The notes beneath the pieces were generated by a model. That model saw only the letters and a list, made by a program, of their open reading frames with translations. It was not told the origin of the DNA and did not search any database. A stretch of 64,000 bases of DNA from Porogramme epimiltina (lineage: Eukaryota; Basidiomycota; Agaricomycetes; Polyporales; Polyporaceae), in the NCBI GenBank assembly GCA_900155495.1, contig FTLJ01000330.1, forward strand, positions 48,272 through 112,271, read 5' to 3'. A program made the translations under genes and the position numbers. Each line of letters opens with the position of its first letter. The first letter of the stretch is position 1. Positions 1 to 11,457 of this stretch are shown here, piece after piece.

Positions 1-589
1 GAGGTCGCGGTATACCATGCGGAAAGCTCTTGTCACTCAGGAAGAGACCTGTGATCGTGTGAGTTCAATGCTAATGACCGCGTGCTGCACACATAACGTG
101 GTAAACTCGTTGCGGACGGATCTCTACAAGGTTCACCTGTGTAGCTTCGGGTGGCCGGAGTGTGCTCGGTCGCCGGCCCTGGGGCACGCTGGGACTCCGA
201 GCACGTCCCTTGTCCAAAGTTGCTCTCAGTTTTCAAGGTTTGACCTCAAGCGCCCTGAGCCGGTTCACCCGGGCCCTGGAGGAGTCAGGACGCCTGTGGT
301 ACACATTAATGAGAAAGGTGGAACCGGAGATTGAAGCATGAAAATAATCGGTCATATGCGACAGCGGCGGTAAGCAGGAGCTAGGAGCGAATCCACGAAA
401 GTCAGTAAAAAGAGATACACAACGATTGTGTGCGACTCATGAACGATAAGCGAGAGCAGTGATAGTCAAATGTACACGAAAACAAGGCCGATTCCGAGCC
501 CGAGAAAAATACGTGATAGCGGGATAGGCGGGGGGTACCTGGGTGTGTCCGTTCGATCGTAATAGGCCCATAACGGGTGGGGTACCGGT

Positions 590-962
590 AACCTACGGGG
601 GGCACAAACTTGTCAACATGGCGCGCAGGGGAGTCGGGGCGCCCCGGCTTGTGGAATCGTCGTAGATGAGGCAGGGGCGTACTGGAGTGTCTCTGTTTGG
701 GCATCTGAGTTGTGGAGGGGGTCATGGCGTCGTATCCTGGGCCGGCAGTACGCTCACAGGTGCGCACGGGCCGCGCCGCGGGTGTACGCGTGACATGTGT
801 GTCTTTATGGCAAGGGTACATTGGGCGAAGGGCGCAGAGTGGCGTACTTGCGGAGCGGCAACATCCGCGAGCGGGAGTGTCAGCAGCACAGGCGTGAAGG
901 CGAGGATGGAGGGTGGGGGAGTGTGCGGCGGCGAGGCAGCGAAGCGGAGGACTAGCAAATGG
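590..962 (-). pseudogene. Relic of the small secreted-protein gene (unit 1)
   Basis: Aligned to the copy starting at 8591, the signal-peptide region is still readable (LAFTPVLLTLPLADV), and so is the downstream block resembling HSSTPLPHLRRF. The start ATG has been replaced: the aligned minus-strand sequence reads TTGCTAGTC, with an in-frame TAG. The region now sits inside a meaningless 220-codon open frame. I read it as a dead tandem copy. Confidence 0.5.
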
Positions 963-1769
963 CAGATCGAAATGAGCGTTTATTTCATTCAATTCTATCA
1001 ATGGGCTAGAAATGGACATTAATGAGCTGCATATTGTCGTTGTATTACCTCGACTTATTAGCATTCAAACGAGCTCAAGTCTACACTAGTACTAGTTACA
1101 CGTGCCTGCCATGGTGAAGGTGTTCCTACGGCCATCCTGAAGATGAAGACCCGGCTAGCGGATATCGCCGGGAAGTAGATGGGTGTGATCTCCGATATAT
1201 ACTACAGGGGGGAGTCTGGGATTTAGTTGTCCCTAGAGGGGACATTATGATCAATTCAACAGTCTACATCACATTCAACAGACTGAAATCATAAATGAAA
1301 TAGAGGTGCACTGTCGGCCGAATACAAAAACAACTTATTGCCCCCAGGTACTGCCAATGTCCCCCTTGCGCCGCACTGACATATATCATGACACACCTCC
1401 TCGACCAGGACGCCTTCCACCCTAGCTCCATGTAGCGGCCCGAGCGCGGTTCTTGCGGCGAGAAGCAGAGACGAGGAGGCAAAGGGAGGAGTTGGTTCGG
1501 CGGAGAGCCCCGGAAGGCCCTCCGAGCGGGAAATACATCGTGCACGTGGTACATTGATTATCATACTGATGTAAGACGAGGAAGAACCAATGAGAGCGCC
1601 CGCCAGAGAAGCCGGGCGGCAGGCGTAGGATAGAGAACATATGGAAAAGGGAATACAAACAAATCGGAAACAAATCTAATCTAGAGCCCGTAAGGTGCGT
1701 AAGGCCTGGAGGCCATTACATTGGGCCATCTATAAGTTTGTCGAGGCTGGGCGAACAGCTACACTACCA

Positions 1770-2710
1770 CTAGTACTCTATCAGCCTGCTGTTGCTAGTG
1801 TCGTAGTGCCGGGCAGTTCCGACGCTGCCGTAGCTCCTAACGCTGATGGCATCGCTGTCGTAGTCGCTGTCGTAGTCGCTGTCGGAGCCGCTGCTGGAGT
1901 CGCTGTCGAAGTCGGTGCGGTGGTGGTTCCTGCCAGCGTCGCCGTTCCTACTGATGCCGTGGATGCTGCCGCCGCCGTGGCTCACGACGACTCGGACACC
2001 GTGGCTCATGACGATGCTTGGGCTCCTGGAGCTGCCGTGGTTCCTTGAGCTGCCGTGGTTCCTGGAGCTGCCAGTGGCGTGGCTCCTAGAGCTGCCGTGG
2101 CTCCTAGAACTGGGGTGGCTACTCCTACTGGTGCCGTGGCTGATGTAGCCGGTGCCGTGGCTCCGAACACTGCCGGTACCGTGGCTCCTGCCGGCGTCGC
2201 TGTTCCTATTGGTGCCATGGCTCCTAGTGCTGCCCGAGTAGATGCTGCCGCTGCCATGAGCTCTGCCGGCGTCGCTGGTGTCGCGGATGCCGCCACTGCC
2301 GTGGCTCCTGAAGCTACCGTAGGTGCTGCTGGTCTCGCTGCCCCTATCGGCGTCGTGGATGTAACCGGTGTCGTGGATACGGCTGGCGTCGTGGATACGA
2401 CCGGCGTCGTGGATGCGGCCGGTGTTGCGGCTGGAGCCGTGGATGCAGATCGTCACGCCCGCCGGTGCTGGCAAGCTCTCCAGCGGCATGTACGGCGGCG
2501 CCGGCTCGGCCCTTGTGTTGTAAGTAACTTGAACGCGTTCATAGGACACCTAAGGTAGGTGAATACACGGTCCGCTAGGAAGACTCGCTATGACGCAATA
2601 CGTACCTGCCTTATCTGGCCGCTGGCATCTTGAGCGCAAGACACGGTGGTCTGCTCCATGGTTTCATAATGCGACTCGGAGCCTTGGTGGTGCGAGGCGG
2701 ACCTAGGCAT
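1770..2710 (-). CDS. Ser/His/Gly-rich low-complexity protein, copy 1 (294 aa)
   Basis: Function unknown. I infer two exons, 2710-2606 and 2549-1770, joined in phase 0 (GTACGT donor, CTTAG acceptor), giving 294 aa. Exon 1 encodes a conserved start block (MPRSASHH...) that matches the copy at 6553. Exon 2 opens with VSYERVQV and then becomes repeats of the type SHGS/SRSHG and RIHDT/GRIHD, ending in an acidic Asp/Ser run (about residues 245-270) and a more ordered C-terminus (ISVRSYGS). No signal peptide, membrane span or known domain is visible, so it is probably intrinsically disordered. The paralogue at 5564-6553 keeps intron position, frame and both ends despite internal divergence. That argues for coding status, although the repeat itself is simple sequence. 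The opposite strand is also open (Val/Ala-rich), which is an expected shadow. Confidence 0.6.
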
Positions 2711-3556
2711 GGTGAGTAGGTGCTAGAAAGAAGCAGGAGGTCCGCGGAAATGTTAGCTATCGGCCACTCGAGAATGAAAGTGAGAAGCAAGGACGTACTT
2801 GAGCTATAGTATATGTTTGTTGCTGGGGGATGTGGGACGAGCTTGAGGGTTGTGAGACGAGTCTGTGCTCTTATAACCTCTGAAGATGACGGCTGGGATT
2901 CCACTGATAGCATTGAATAGCACCCTGTACTGATATAATCATATAGCGTTGTCGGTTTCGTAAGTAGAGCCGGGCAGTGAGAGGCAGGAAGAGACGCTGT
3001 AGTACTAGGCACCCACTGATGGTGCCGAGGAACCAGTCTTACATTCACGAATTAGGGTATTGGGGTCCCCTCTTAGACCTCTGTCCGGTAACAACAACCA
3101 CCGGTAGGGGATATCAAAGCACTTGGCTCGGACTTTAGACTCCGTGAGACTGCAGGGAATACATACTAGTGGTATCAGATGACGGGTTTTAGCGCTTTGA
3201 TGGCCACCGGGCTGTGGGTGAATTCTGATGACCCCTTTGGTGGTCGGAGACTTGACTTGGCCGGAGAAGTTAAACCTATGTCCAGTGACGAAATGAGCCG
3301 AAACGCCGATCAGGACGAGCATATGGCATTCACCATGGCGGTTGCTGTACTAGCCACAGCCATGGCCTCTTGCCCTGATCATAGTGCTAACTTCTGCGGT
3401 TTATCAAACAACTGCGCGCCGTTCGTACCCTTTTTGAACCCAGCATATGGTACCCGAGCTATTCGTATCATAGTGATCTAGGTTTTTACGCTAGAAGCCT
3501 GAATCGGAATCGTCCGTTAGGCAACGAACAGGTCAACAGCGTCACTACTAACCAAC
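2711..3556. other. No gene seen (unit 1 spacer)
   Basis: This 850-base stretch matches 6554-7619 in unit 2 in patches. Short open frames on both strands differ in frame and sequence between the two copies, so I treat it as noncoding promoter and spacer DNA. Confidence 0.5.
2870..2875 (-). promoter_or_regulatory. TATA-like element upstream of the Ser/His-rich gene
   Basis: On the minus strand the sequence reads GGTTATAAGAGCAC about 160 bp before the ATG at 2710. The unit 2 copy has CATAAGAGCAC at the matching place, so the box is conserved but changed by one base there. Confidence 0.4.
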
Positions 3557-4199
3557 ATGTGTACACCATGCGGGATGTTCGTGACACTGAAGAGGCCCTT
3601 GTATGCATTCATGAGTGAAGCTGTGCACACTGCTTTGCACAAATATGAGCACATTGTAAGCAGGTTTTCAAAGGGCGGACCTCTATTGCTTCCAGTGATC
3701 CAAGTGTGCCCGCTGACCAGACCTAGAATACTCTGGCGGCCGGCATTACAGCATCTGTCAAATTAAACTTCAATATCACCTCGAGGTCACTCACCCTTGG
3801 GGTTCGGTAAACACCGGCCCGGAGATAAACAAAATTCAAGGGGAAGTCGAGCAAAAAAAACTGATCAAGGGCAACGGCGCAGGAAGGTCAAAACCACATA
3901 GTAAGTCGTTGGAAAGACATGCATCACGATTATGTGTGACCAATGAACGGCAAGTGTCGGGGTGTAGAGTGTGGTGAAAGCGACGAGATCACAGATGCGG
4001 ACGGTCAAACTAGGGGTGAAAATGGCATAGATACAGATGATAGTCAATGTTCACGAAAGCAAGATTGAGTCCAAGAGCTCGATAAAAAGACGTGATGGCG
4101 GGATAGGTGGGGGTAAAGGGTACAGTGTGTCCGTTCGATCGTGGAAAACTGATAGTAGGTGGAGTAACTCACGAGGGGCCACGGGGGTGCGCGTTGGGG

Positions 4200-4500
4200 T
4201 AGTCTAGGCGCTCCGACTCGGGGAATCGTCACAAATGAGCTGGAGACGTACCGCGGCGTCTGTGGGGGCATCGTGGATGGGGTCCGAGTGGTATCGTATC
4301 CCAGGCCGGGTGCACACGGACGCGGCGGGTGTACATGTGGGTCTTCGGCACGGTCGCGGCAGAGATATTTCGGACGAGGGGCGCGGAGAGGCGTGCCTCC
4401 GGCCCACTAGCAGCCTTCGCAAGCGAGAGTGCCAACAGCATATGCGCGAAGGCAAGGGTGGAGGGTGGAGAAAAGTGTGGTGGTAAGGTGGAGGACGTGG
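4200..4500 (-). pseudogene. Relic of the small secreted-protein gene (unit 2)
   Basis: The copy retains LLALSLAKAAS and KTHMYTRRVRVHP, matching LLALPLADAS and KVHMYTRRARAHP of the copy at 8591. The ATG has become ACC (minus-strand TCTACAGTCACCCACG against TCTACAGTCATGCACG), so translation can no longer begin at the signal peptide. This is direct sequence evidence of inactivation. Confidence 0.55.
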
Positions 4501-5039
4501 GTGACTGTAGAGTGGGGAGCGCTGCGAAAGAGAAACGTCTGTTGGTATTACGCGCTTTTTAAGAACATCAGAGTGGGGAAGCATGAGCACGCACCGGATT
4601 CTGGAAGCCTCACAAAACTAGTAATTAGAGGAGGCAAAGAAAGTCCTGGGGCCGGGTCGCGCGGCAACCGTGGTCTAAGAGAAGGAAGAAGGTGAAGGGA
4701 GGATTAGAAACGCGGTTGTGTGCGCGCAGACAGACAGCTAAATCGCCGATGGAGCACTTTTGTGAGGATGGTGTGGGGCACCGCGGAAGGCTTTGTGGCT
4801 CGTGGCACAACGTCATCATGGTGCGCAGTAGCGCCCAGGACGATCGGGAGCCCTGATCGCGAATTCAACCTTCAAGGCTTGGGTGACTCGTGGGTCCGAC
4901 CCCCCCTAACGAACGACCCTGTATATCCCAGTTTAATACGAATCACGCAAGCGAAGAGCTCAATCCTTCGTTAGGACGACCAGTCTGAGTACGTGTCCTG
5001 TCCCGGATTCAATCAATGCTCGTCTGATACCCCACTGGC

Positions 5040-5306
5040 AGCAGGTTTACCACTTTCGCAAACACGACGGTCAACGCCACGTTCTTCGCCGCAGCTTCTG
5101 TGGATAAAGATCTGGGCGCGACGCGCGGGATAGACGCGATGCTGCGCGCGCACCACCTCGACGCGCTCCTCCCCACGATTGTGTCGTCGACTCTCGCGGC
5201 ACTGGCGGGGTATTCGATCGTGAGCGTCCCGCCCGGTGTCTGCCCACCAGACACGCCCCTCGGGGACCCGACGCCGACGCACTCCGTGGGCCGAGCCGGG
5301 AAGTAG
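5040..5306 (+). pseudogene. Amidase-signature family C-terminal relic
   Basis: The plus strand encodes about 88 residues ending at TAG 5304-5306. They resemble the C-terminal third of fungal amidases (amidase signature family): FANTTVNATFF, then RGIDAMLRAHHLDALLPT, then LAALAGYSIVSVPPGV and PPDTP. In the family this is the segment (rGIDaaL...LDAlvlPt...aaiaGYPivtVPlG) that packs beside the catalytic core. The Ser-cisSer-Lys catalytic region, normally several hundred residues upstream, is absent, and the gene interrupts the tandem array. Unit 1 keeps only the last few bases. A full fungal amidase is about 500-600 aa, so this is a fragment rather than a working enzyme. Confidence 0.7.
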
Positions 5307-5563
5307 GCGGATGCGATCTCCATATGGTATAGTATTTACAATGGGAGGGGGCTGAGGCTGAGATCTAACTTGCAGACGTTATGAATTGTACAGTGTAAGT
5401 AACGATCAGTACACATAGCACATTGTCGGCCGAATACAAAACCACATCGCGCCCAGACGCTGCCAATCTTCCCCTCGCGCCGTACTCACATACTGTATAC
5501 TTTCTCAACCGAGACGCGTTCCGCGCGATCTCTGCCTTTGTCAACGCTGGACGAACGTCCACA

Positions 5564-6553
5564 CTAGCGCGACTCTACCGGCCTGCCATTGCTAGCGCTG
5601 TAGTTCCTCGCAGTGCTGCCGCTACCGTAGCTCCTCACGCTGATGGTGTCGCGGGCGGAACCGCTGTCGGAGTCGCTTCTGTAGCCGTTGTCGAAGTCGC
5701 GGCTGCGGTGGTGGCTCCTGCCGGTGTCGCTACTTCTGCTGATTCCGTGGACACTGCTGCTATCGTGGTTCACGACGCCTCGGGTACCGTGGCTTGCGAC
5801 GCTACCGTGGCGCCTGGAGCTGCTATGGCTCTTGGAGCTGCTATGGCTCCTGGAGCTACCGTGGCTCCTGGCGCTGCCGTGGCTTCTCCCGCTTCCGTGG
5901 CTCCTGATGCTGCCATGAACGCTCCCGGCGTCGCTACCTCTACTGGTGCCGTGGACAACGTAGTCGCCGTCGTGGCGCATGCCGGTGTCGCTGCTCCTAC
6001 TCGAGCCGTGGCTCCTAACGCTGGCGCTGTGGGTGCTGCGGCTTCCATGGCTCCTATCACTGCCGTAGCTCCTGCCACTGCCGTGAACGCTGCCGGCGTC
6101 AATGTTCCTGCTCCGGGTTTCGCGGATCCTGCCATTACCGTGGCCCCTGAAGCTGTCGTAGGAGCTGCTGGTGTCGCTCAGGCTCCTACTGGCGTCGTGG
6201 AGGTAACCGGTGTTGTGGAAGTAACCTGTGTCGTGTATGCGGCTAGTGTCGTGGAAGGAGTCGATCATAGGGCCCGCCGGTGCGGGCCAGCTCGCTGGTG
6301 GCATGTAGTACGGCATGAGGCCGGGCACGGTCCTTGCGTCGTAGGCAACTTGAAAATGTTCATAGGACACCTGAGGTAGAGAGTTTGCGAACAGGGTCAA
6401 TACACGATTTTCTCGGAGGACTCGCTATGAGTCAACGCATACCTGCATCATCCGGCCGTTGGCGTCGCGCGCCCAAGACATGGTGGTCTGCTCGAAGGTT
6501 CCATAGTATGGGTCGGGATAGTGGTGCGAGGTGGACCTTGGCGTGGCGAACAT
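5564..6553 (-). CDS. Ser/His/Gly-rich low-complexity protein, copy 2 (305 aa)
   Basis: Paralogue of the gene at 1770-2710. Exons 6553-6443 (37 codons) and 6370-5564 are joined in phase 0, with a GTATGC donor and a CTACCTCAG acceptor, giving 305 aa. Exon 1 reads MFATPRSTSHHYPD and continues to MMQ. Exon 2 begins VSYEHFQVAYDAR and passes into RIHDT/YFHNT and RSHGS/SVHGS repeats before ending near ISVRSYGSGSTARN. The conserved exon 1, intron position and C-terminus match copy 1, while the repeat number differs, as expected for replication slippage. Function is not recognisable. The reverse strand carries a 318-codon Ala/Val-rich frame that I regard as a shadow. Confidence 0.6.
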
Positions 6554-8260
6554 GAGCTGAAAATGAAGACGGACAACCGAGGAACTGTTAGCTATAGGCG
6601 AGAGAATGAAATTGAGAAGTACGGGCGTACTCGAGTTATAGAAGTCTGTTTGTGGGAGATGCGGGACGAGCTTGGGGGCTGTGGGACGAGCTTGTGCTCT
6701 TATGACATCTGAGAATGACAGCTGCAGCTCTACGGAAACATATAGAGATGATTTTTCATAGCACCCTGTACGCTATACTAGCGTTGTCATTTTCGTAAGC
6801 AGAGACGGGCAGTGAGAGGCAGGATGAGATGCTGTGTGACTAGGCACTCGATCCGGGTGCCGACGACTTCTTTTCTTCTTGGTTTGTTCGCTGATGCATT
6901 TTTACTGGTCCTGCATCTGCGAATAAGGGTATTAGGATCTCGTCTTAGACTTCAACCGCGCTGAAATAATCGCCTGTGGGGATGTCGAGGCACTGCTCAC
7001 CTCGGACTCTAGACTCCATTAGACTGCGGAAAACACGCCAACATATCAGATGACGTGTTTGAGCACTTCGATGGCCACTAGGCCGTAGATGAATTCCGAG
7101 GAGCCTCCTCGGTGGCTGATGACTCGACTTGACCGTGGAAGTCAACTCTGTGGCCCGCAACGGAAATGACATTCACGATCAGGACGATCATGCTGCATAT
7201 GGCATTCACCATTGCGGTTGCTGTACTATCCCCAGCCTTATCTCGTCCTGGGACGCCAGCCTCCACGGTTTTTATCATAGTACGACTGAGCGCCGTCCGT
7301 ACTCATCTATGATATCGGCATATGATATCAATCGTATGGTGATCTAGAGCTTCAGGCTTCCGTTCTGATTCATAAACGTCCGTTAGTCGGCGCACTACGC
7401 GTTGGGCTCGGTAACATCACCAGTGTGGTTTAAGCATAGCCTTTTTGTACTTACAGTACCCTTCTTGGATCCACGTGGCCTGCGGCGCAGACCTATAGAT
7501 CCGAAAAGGTCACCGTCATACGTGCCGCCTTTGATCCGCGGGCTGCCGTGTGGCTCGAACGCCCCCTTACACGGAACGTAGGGTTTGCGGAGCGGCGTTC
7601 TGGGCGCATGAACGTTCATGGATGTACACCATGCGGGATGCCCGTGTGTCGCCGAAGAAGCCCTTAAACGTGTCTATGAGCAAAGGAGTCCACAACGCTG
7701 TGTACAACCATTCACGATTGGTGAGCACATTGCGGGCGCATCTTTGTAGGACTCACTCTATAGCTTCCGGTAAACCGAATATGCCCGCCGGCCCTCATGT
7801 CATCTGTCAATTCCTCAAGGTTAAACTTCAATATCAACTCGGGGCCACTTACGCTCAGCGCTTGTATGTAGTAAACGCTGAAAAGATAAGCAAGATTCAA
7901 CGTGAAGTCGAGCAGTAAAAAAACCGATCAAGCGCAACGGCGTAGAAAACGGGATGATCGAGGACGGGAAAACACAAGGAAATCGTTGAAAAGATACTGT
8001 GCATAACGATTGTGTGTGACTAATGAACGACAAGCGACCTATAGTGTACGTGAGAGCGATACAGATGCGGACGGTCCAACTAGGGATGTACATGACGTAG
8101 ATACAAGGGATAGTCAATGTCCACGAAAGCAAGGTCGAGTCCGAGCTCGAGCAAAATACGTGACGGCGGGATAGGGGGGCGGGGGGTACAATGTTGAGTG
8201 TGTCCGTTCGATCGTGAAAAGCCAATCATGAGTGGCGTAACCTACGGGGAGCCACGAGGG
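6554..8260. other. No intact gene seen (unit 2/3 spacer)
   Basis: This stretch aligns in part to 2711-4200 of the previous unit. The several 60-130 codon frames do not correspond between copies, and I see no domain, signal peptide or conserved splice pattern. It includes the downstream side of the secreted-protein copy at 8261-8591. Confidence 0.45.
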
Positions 8261-8830
8261 TCAGCGCAACGCGCTTGGGGAGTCGAGGCGCTCCGGCTCG
8301 GGGAATCGTCGCAGATGAGCCAAAGACGTACCAGAGTGTCTATGTTTGGGCGTCGTGGGAGGGGTCGTGTCGTCGTATCCCAGGCCGGCGGTGCGCTCAC
8401 GGGTGGGCACGGGCGCGGCGGGTGTACATGTGGACCTTCGGTGCAGGCGCGGCGGGGATGTTCTCGACTAGGTCGCGCGTGGAGGGAAGGAGTGCTTCCG
8501 AAGGCGAGGCGTCCGCGAGCGGGAGTGCCAGCAGCATGGGCGCGAAGGCGAGGGCCGAGAGGAGTGCGGTGGCGAGGCGGAAGACGTGCATGACTGTAGA
8601 GTGGAGAGGACTGCGGGTGAGGGATGTCTGTCAATACTGCGCGCTTTTAAGAGCACTAGAGCGGGGCAGTACACACCAGAAGCACAAAATTAGTGATTAG
8701 AGGAGGCGGAGAAAGGGGGCCAGGTCTCGCAGCGGACGGGGAGAAGGAAGAAGATGAAGGGAGGAGGAGAAACGCGGCGGTGCGCAGGCAGACAGCGGCG
8801 GGCGGTGGGCGGGTGTCGGAGTGCGGGCCC
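7620..8830. repeat. Tandem unit 3 (truncated) of the array
   Basis: Third copy, recognisable from the gatgtacaccatgcggg segment at 7620 to a purine-rich stretch near 8690-8790 that matches 4620-4740. It holds the only copy of the small secreted-protein gene whose start codon survives. No Ser/His-rich gene follows, so the unit is cut short about 1.2 kb in. Confidence 0.7.
8261..8591 (-). CDS. Putative small secreted protein (89 aa), intact array copy
   Basis: Exon 1 (8591-8401) begins with a clear signal peptide: MHVFRLATALL, then a hydrophobic core to about residue 24, and a likely cleavage after ALPLADAS. It continues with VENIPAAPAPKVHMYTRR. I infer a 61-nt intron (GTGAGC...CATAG, 8400-8340) and exon 2 (8339-8261) encoding HSGTSLAHLRRFPEPERLD before a TGA. 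The exon 2 frame is supported because unit 1 keeps a similar string (HSSTPLPHLRRF) in the same relative place. Two sister copies have lost their start codons. No known effector family, cysteine pattern or CaaX end is present, so it could equally be a decaying gene. Confidence 0.4.
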
Positions 8831-10180
8831 TGCGAGGCCGCCAGACGGTTTTATGACGTCTACCCGGTGATGCCGGACTTTTGGCGGTCTCCTCGGAAGC
8901 GGGGCTGGACGAGCGCCCGCCGTGCGTATGCCCGTCGCCGTCGCCGTCGCCGTCCGTCGGCGAGCCCAGGGCTTTCGACGTGCTGTCGCCGCCCACGGTC
9001 TCTCGCCGTGTCCGTCCCATCGTGAGGTGAGCGGTCTCAAAGTTGCCCACTTGGCATCCGTAGGGCGTTCCGGCAGAAAACGGTGAGAAGAAGCGGAGAT
9101 GCACACACTCTGGCGCCACTTTACTCGGGAGGCTGAGCTTATACGCTGCAATACAAGACTACGGAGACCGTGAGCATTCAATTGACGGTGTGGTTGCATG
9201 TATGGAGACGCGGCGGAGCGACGTGGGCGGCCTTGTCTCACTCCGTGGCGTGCCTGGGGCAGGACTCAGGAGGTGGGAATTTATGTCATATGACCGCAGG
9301 CGCACGTGCCCATGGCGCGCGTTTGCATCGACTCGGAATTTTTCTTTTCCCTCCCTCTTCCATCCTCTTATGCGCGGCGCCGACCCTAATGCCATCGCCT
9401 TGCATTGTTCGTCCGAAGCCGTTGTACGCCGATCCTTTATTTTTCACAAAATGATGTCCTTCACCCAAGCCTCAAGGTATAAACGTGCTCGAAAACGCAG
9501 ACACAGCCCTCGCCCGAATTACCCAGACTCTTTATTATGCTGCTACCTACACAGTACGGCCCTACCCGCCCTGGCTACGCCGCGGGACCTCATGTACGTA
9601 CGGAACGAGGATACAACACACCCCCTTGACAAAAAAAAAAGACACAGCCCTCGCCTAAGTCGCCTTGCGTTCGAAAGTCCGGAGTCTAGGCTCTCTATAA
9701 TTGACAGCCTTGCGTACGTGTTTGTCTGTTCCGCACGCTGTGTGGCTGAAGGTGGCTGACTTTTTGACAGTTTAGACCCAGGGCATCTGCCATTCTCGCA
9801 CGGCAGATCGGTGCCTGGACAATGACTGCGCACTCGACGCCCGACGTGCCTATTCTCTCGTAGCGGCCGCATCGCCACCTGTCAATGTCCAAGCTGAAAC
9901 AGGACGTTTGCACGATCGACGACCTCTTGTCTGCAATCCACGGCCGAGGGCTCGCCATATTGACGGTTTTAGATCCCGTACCGACAGGCACCCCTCGCCC
10001 GCCCCCACCGGAACGTGCGCTCCCGGCACAATGCAAGGGACATTGGGACGCCTCCGCACTAGCGTCCTCGGGGACAATGAAAAGAGCACGCCCGCCGTCG
10101 CTGGCGGCGCGGCCTCGTCGCTCTCGTCCCCCACCCCGACCGTCGACACGCCTGTCCTTCACTCGCCCTAATCCCTCACG
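8831..10180. other. No gene assigned; Asp-Gly type microsatellite at ~8936-8960
   Basis: The segment holds a gccgtc repeat run near 8936-8960. On the minus strand it falls in a frame starting MGRTRRET (ATG near 9030) with GDGDGDG, but no continuation or homologue is visible. The rest to 10180 is the upstream region of the surface-protein gene. Several short frames show no family features. Confidence 0.4.
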
Positions 10181-11457
10181 ATGCTCACCGTCGCACGCGT
10201 CGTCTCCCTCGCCCTCCTCGCGCTCTCCTTCGTCACCCTCGCGCACGCCACTCCGACTGCGGCAAGCCGTTGGACGAACGCGGAGCGGTTCGCGCGTGGC
10301 CTCGGGCCCGCGCCACCCAAGAAGTTCTACAAGGGCACCCGCACCAGTGCGTATCCGCTTTATCCTTGTTCTTGTTGAGTTGGTATTCATGGTTTTTGGT
10401 GGAAACAGACATCGCCGCCCGCGCCGCCCCGTCAGGCGGCGCCGGCACTGTGTACGTCCTACCTCATTCCTCTTGCGATATACACTAAAATGAGAACTCT
10501 TATACGTCCAGTCAATCGGGTCTCATGGGCGTCTACTCGGTCAGCGCTACCGTCACGCCCCAGAAGCGCGACTCGTCCACCTTCTTGGGTTACATGGGCC
10601 CGTATGGCCTCACACAAACGACTGGGACGGGCTCCGCCTCGGACGCATGGACCTACACGTACACCACGCCTGACCCCGCCACCTCTGTAGTTGAACTTGC
10701 GCACCCTGGCGTACGTGCACGTCTCACTTGCTCCTCGCGCCTCGGCAGCGCTGACAGCCGTTCTCTGTGCTTGTAGACCCCTTACGTCCTGAGCGGTGTC
10801 GCCATCCGGAGTGGCGCCCAAGTCACCCTCGGTCCCGGGTCCGTCGTTCAGCCCTTCGCGCCTGTCCCGTGCCTGCATTCTGACACATTCTGATGCAGCA
10901 ATGCTTACTACCTCGAGGCGCAGAACTCACGCGTGCACAGTGAGTGCCGCCCTCCGCATGTTCCGTTACCGCCCGTCTCACAGTGTGACCCCGCAGCCGT
11001 CGCCGGATCTGCATCGTCCACGTATGTATACGATACGTACGCGATCGGCTATGCGCAGACCACCATTGTGCGCCATTTCGTTCTTTGTACTTGCATTCCC
11101 CACGAGCTGATCAAACTACGTCCCTCCGCTACGTCTTTAGTGGTCCGTCGACCCTGACACCGGCAAGACCACGCCCAAGTGGGTTAACCCCGACGGATGT
11201 ACGTCCCACCCCCCTTTTCTTCTTCCGCTCCCGGGCAGCGCTCACGCGTCCGTGGTATCCTCTAGCTATCGCGGAGGCATACATCGCAGTATCTGGTAAC
11301 GGTATATACATTACCGGAGACCTGAGCGCGCTCGCTAGTCAGCTGGGCACGACCCCCACACAAGTTGTACGTCTTCTCTTTCTTGTCACTGGCCTTCTAC
11401 CGAGCGCGATGTTGACCTCAAATTCTTTCGCTTCTGCAGGAGCTGTACTTCCAGTAG
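10181..11457 (+). CDS. Secreted/surface protein of unknown function, nine exons (238 aa)
   Basis: The ATG at 10181 starts a signal peptide (MLTVARVVSLALLALSFVT, cleavage near AHA). It is followed by SRWTNAERFARGLGP, a leader typical of a secreted-protein family that I know from many Agaricomycetes. Exons fitted in phase: 10181-10346, 10409-10451, 10512-10710, 10777-10838, 10899-10939, 10997-11025, 11141-11198, 11266-11366, 11440-11457. The mature part is a beta-rich domain (VYSVSATVTPQ, AYYLEAQNSRV, EAYIAVSGNGIYITGDLS) ending ELYFQ. There are eight introns in under 1.3 kb. No catalytic motif or GPI anchor signal is seen. I infer a role at the cell surface or outside the cell; function is unknown. 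Exon 1 and exons 3-9 are well supported, and the first two junctions are less certain. Confidence 0.82.

Larger units (their letters stand above)
1..3556. repeat. Tandem unit 1 of a ~4-kb degenerate array
   Basis: The sequence from about position 11 (a segment beginning taccatgcgg) recurs at 3567 and 7627, and the blocks that follow recur in the same order. These are a secreted-protein relic, a segment containing tgtcggccgaatacaaaa (1312 and 5424), a Ser/His-rich gene, and a shared spacer. Unit 1 enters the window already started. It lacks most of the amidase relic present in unit 2; only the tail around gccgggaagtag (near 1168) remains. Copies are heavily diverged, so the duplication is old. 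Boundaries are approximate. Confidence 0.75.
3557..7619. repeat. Tandem unit 2 of the array
   Basis: Second and most complete copy, about 4.06 kb. It contains a start-less secreted-protein relic, an amidase C-terminal relic and the second Ser/His-rich gene. The order matches unit 1, which supports tandem segmental duplication rather than independent insertions. Boundaries are approximate because flanking homology decays gradually. Confidence 0.75.

Noticed and set aside
5423..6379. 318-codon Ala/Val-rich frame on the plus strand
   Set aside because: Complement of the Ser/His repeat gene. The array paralogue conserves the minus-strand exon structure instead.
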